A stretch of DNA of 64,000 nt, from the NCBI GenBank assembly GCA_035578175.1, contig JAQMRL010000003.1, positions 99,059,969 through 99,123,968 on the forward strand, given 5' to 3'. The position numbers and the translations under genes were made by a program. Below the pieces are notes generated by a model that worked only from the letters and a program-made list of their open reading frames with translations, was not told the origin of the DNA and did not search any database. The stretch's first letter is position 1. Each line of letters opens with the position of its first letter. Shown here one piece after another: positions 61,917 to 64,000 of this stretch. Origin of the DNA: Catonia carolina (Eukaryota > Arthropoda > Insecta > Hemiptera > Achilidae).

Positions 61917-61935
61917 CCGTAAGTTGGTGCGCCAA
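61917..61935 (-). promoter_or_regulatory. Putative tRNA primer-binding site of the Gypsy element
   Basis: On the minus strand, a few bases past the 5' LTR, lies TGGCGCACCAACTT. TGGCGC-type primer sites next to the LTR are common in insect Gypsy elements. The tRNA cannot be named from this alone. Confidence 0.5.
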
Positions 61936-61941
61936 TTTTAT

Positions 61942-62268
61942 TGTAGCGTGCAGTATTTTGAACTAATTACTAAATTATTTAGAGCAAATAAAAACACACA
62001 ACTGCCTATATCGGTTACCAGCTCCCGACTAACTCTTTCTTTTATTCTTCTTAAACTTTTCATTGTTATAAAAATTATTAAATTTATTTAATTTATTTTA
62101 CATAAATATTAGATTTTAAATTTGGAATAACAAATAACATTTATTTTTAATAATTTAATAATATTTTAATAACTTAAATTACATTTATTTTTGAAAATTT
62201 TTAATTATTTTTATTTTAGAATATATATCATGCTTTAGAATAATGAGCCCTCATAACTGGCTGCTACA
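61942..62268 (-). repeat. Gypsy 5' LTR
   Basis: 327 bp with the same TGTAGC and GCTACA ends. It differs from the other LTR by an extra AT-rich segment (about 62146-62193) that partly repeats the neighbouring ACATTTATTTTT, plus a handful of small changes. Confidence 0.9.
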
Positions 62269-62272
62269 GAGT

Positions 62273-63031
62273 GGAAAAGTAACAATAAAAGTTTGCCTAT
62301 TCATGAAAGTTGTTTGGAAGGACTGCGCTATTGTGTCTATTGTTGTACAACTATTTATGAAAAGGTCGGCCTGTAACAACTTCTACTCTATTTACAATAA
62401 GATCTATTGTTGACTTGTTTACAACAGATTTTTTTTAGCACTCATTTATAAAGGGGTTTTTTGTACTTTATTATTTGTATCGAAGTTCGGTGTTTTTCGG
62501 GAAGATTCTTTTTTTTTGATTCATTATATAAAGAGATCCCCAAGCGCGGTGAGTGAGTTAGTATTCGTTTGATCTTTGACGAGTGCCTATCAGGCGTAGT
62601 GCAGGAGCGTTCTGAGCATTGTGTTGGTCAACGACTGTTATACTGTCTTTTTTTGTGTGTGTATTGTGAAAAGTTATTGTGTATCTGTATTAAATTCAGT
62701 TTTTGTGTATTCAGTTTCATTTTGTATGTGTATTCTATAAAATTGATTGTAAGTAGTGCTAAGTAAATTATTAAGCTATTTATTGTATTACTTCATTATA
62801 ATTAGTTTGTTGTTTATTTTGTAAATCTTTAAGTGTAATAAATATTTGTAATTGTAAACTTTTGTGTATTAATTATTTAAAAACCTAGATCCCGAAACGG
62901 ACCTTAGCGATAAGTGTCACAATAACTTATGTGTATAACACAATAACTACTGTAAAAATTGGCTTTTCTTAAGTTTCCCATTAATTGAGGCAAAGTATCA
63001 GAATAATGTTTCTAAAAATTAAGTTAATTCA
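62273..63031 (+). other. Promoter-like stretch, possibly a solo LTR
   Basis: TATATAAAG at about 62525, a GC-richer segment with GAGTTAGTATTCG about 30 bases on, then AATAAA at about 62838 and AAACCTAGATCCCGAAACGG (about 62880). TATA, start-like site and polyadenylation signal within 350 bp are laid out as in an LTR. I cannot find matching ends or a target duplication. A 65-codon frame (62569-62766) has no known domain. Confidence 0.35.
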
Positions 63032-63740
63032 TTAAGGGAGGAGTCTACTCAAAAAAAGTTTTTTTTTATTCTCTTTAGATAAGTAATCTGTTTGTTTTGC
63101 AAGTGAATAAACATTAAATTTTAAATTTTTTCATATAAAAAATGTTAATTTTGTTCACTACAACCCCAAATATAAGGGGCGGAAGGAGGAAAATCATATC
63201 TTCGTTATTTGCTTATAACTTAGTTAATTTTAGAGGTACAGACCTGGTTTTTATGTCAAAATAATAAAAAAAAATATGCTCATTTTTTGAAGGTTCCATT
63301 TATACATTTAACTTTACAATGGAGAGAAAATTGATTTTTTAAATATTTTCCCCCAAAAATACAGATAAGGTTATTATTTTTTTATTTTTTAAAAACTCCT
63401 ATAATACGTTTCAACACGGCCAACCTACAAATAAAAGAGCAATAAATTCTGAATATAGTGGAAAAACATCAGCAAGATAGCATTTATATAAAGAAAGTTA
63501 TAAGGATTTTATCATGAAGAAAACCTGAAATACTCTAAATGCTGAGAAAATTGAATGTAAAGTTTCACTTACAATTACACCGATTATGTAAATTAATGTT
63601 TTACAAATTTCTAGTTATCGTACATAAAAACAAAATATATTGCTGGATTAAGGAAATTCTGAAGTTTTATCATCAACAAAAAAAAATTTTGATTATTTTT
63701 TTAATTTTTAGTGATAAAACTGGGTAGACTCCTCCCTTAA
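63032..63740. mobile_element. ~710-bp TTAA-flanked element, family member 2
   Basis: TTAA at 63032-63035 and 63737-63740. Ends GGGAGGAGTCTACTCAAAAA and, from the right, GGGAGGAGTCTACCCAG. Same length, TTAA and GGG-GTC-AC layout as 43212-43927, though the interiors have diverged. No coding region. Confidence 0.78.
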
Positions 63741-64000
63741 TGTTCTAAAGGCTTCAACATGTCATTGCAAATATTAATTCTATTTAGTTATCATTCTTTT
63801 CATGTCTAAGTACTTAAAGAAGTTTATTTTTTGCATTAATTTTCTAAGGTCTGGTTTCTCAGCCTTCCCTTTCGTATCTCATCCAATATCTTTAAACTGC
63901 AAATATATACATATATGAACACATATAACAAGTATAAACACACAGAGTTATTAGCAGCTAAGTTACCACAGGGATAAGCAAATTTCTACTTAATATAAAA
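63741..64000. other. Window end, unassigned
   Basis: AT-rich. No feature recognised. Confidence 0.5.

Larger units (their letters stand above)
56056..62268 (-). mobile_element. Gypsy-type LTR retrotransposon, complete but inactivated
   Basis: Two LTRs (56056-56331 and 61942-62268) start TGTAGC and end GCTACA. The flanks carry GAGT at 56052-56055 and 62269-62272, a 4-bp target duplication. Read on the minus strand the order is LTR, primer-binding site, a coiled-coil ORF, a gag ORF, pol (protease, RT, RNase H, integrase), LTR: the order of Gypsy elements. There is no envelope ORF. In-frame stops in pol and separation of the two gag-side frames make it defective as it stands. Confidence 0.93.

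Noticed and set aside
1..64000. CRISPR arrays, operons, ribosome-binding sites and prokaryotic mobile elements
   Set aside because: The window is clearly eukaryotic; the repeats are tandem coding units or transposons, not spacer arrays.

Overview
The window is AT-rich eukaryotic DNA, almost certainly insect. It has one intron-containing gene with GT/AG splice sites, three LINE types, two tRNA-derived SINE families, a Gypsy LTR element, and Tc1/mariner, PIF/Harbinger, piggyBac-type (TTAA) and hAT remnants. The mix and the low GC fit a hemipteran such as a planthopper, but the order is an inference and no species is claimed.

The only host gene I can support is a TACC gene (transforming acidic coiled-coil protein; centrosome and spindle microtubule factor) on the minus strand. 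Eleven exons join in frame from 49484 down to the stop at 7720 and give at least 1675 residues. A 3.7-kb exon (45799-49484) carries about thirty S-P-x-K sites and a 55-56-residue tandem repeat. Nine small exons follow, then a final one that ends the C-terminal TACC coiled coil. The exons at 32740-32827 and 20483-20561 are diverged duplicates of each other. The exon at 49484 begins in mid-codon, so the start codon lies in an exon I could not find, probably beyond 49484 or outside the window.

The introns and the region beyond are filled with mobile elements. 0-9 kb: a TTAA element, SINE scraps and three copies of a ~900-bp dispersed repeat. 9-13 kb: LINE debris, a 2.4-kb foldback element holding a rearranged mariner and a LINE scrap, then a Harbinger element. 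14-28 kb: LINE and transposase fragments, a TTAA element, a hairpin, a palindromic element and more copies of the dispersed repeat. 28-45 kb: a Harbinger MITE, SINEs, three long mariner-type palindromes, a three-layer Harbinger/mariner/SINE nest, a LINE split by a TTAA element, another mariner palindrome split by a TTAA element, and a TIR element encoding a MADF-like protein. 49.6-64 kb: a hAT deletion derivative with an 8-bp target duplication, a 5'-truncated LINE, a mariner relic, a SINE, a complete but inactivated 6.2-kb Gypsy element (56056-62268, 4-bp target duplication) and a last TTAA element.

The strongest theme is inverted duplication. At least seven Tc1/mariner-like or foldback elements are long palindromes, and in four of them the palindrome consists of two opposed copies of the same end of a transposase gene. 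Five of the seven lie inside TACC introns in whole or large part, so the TACC pre-mRNA would contain many long hairpins.
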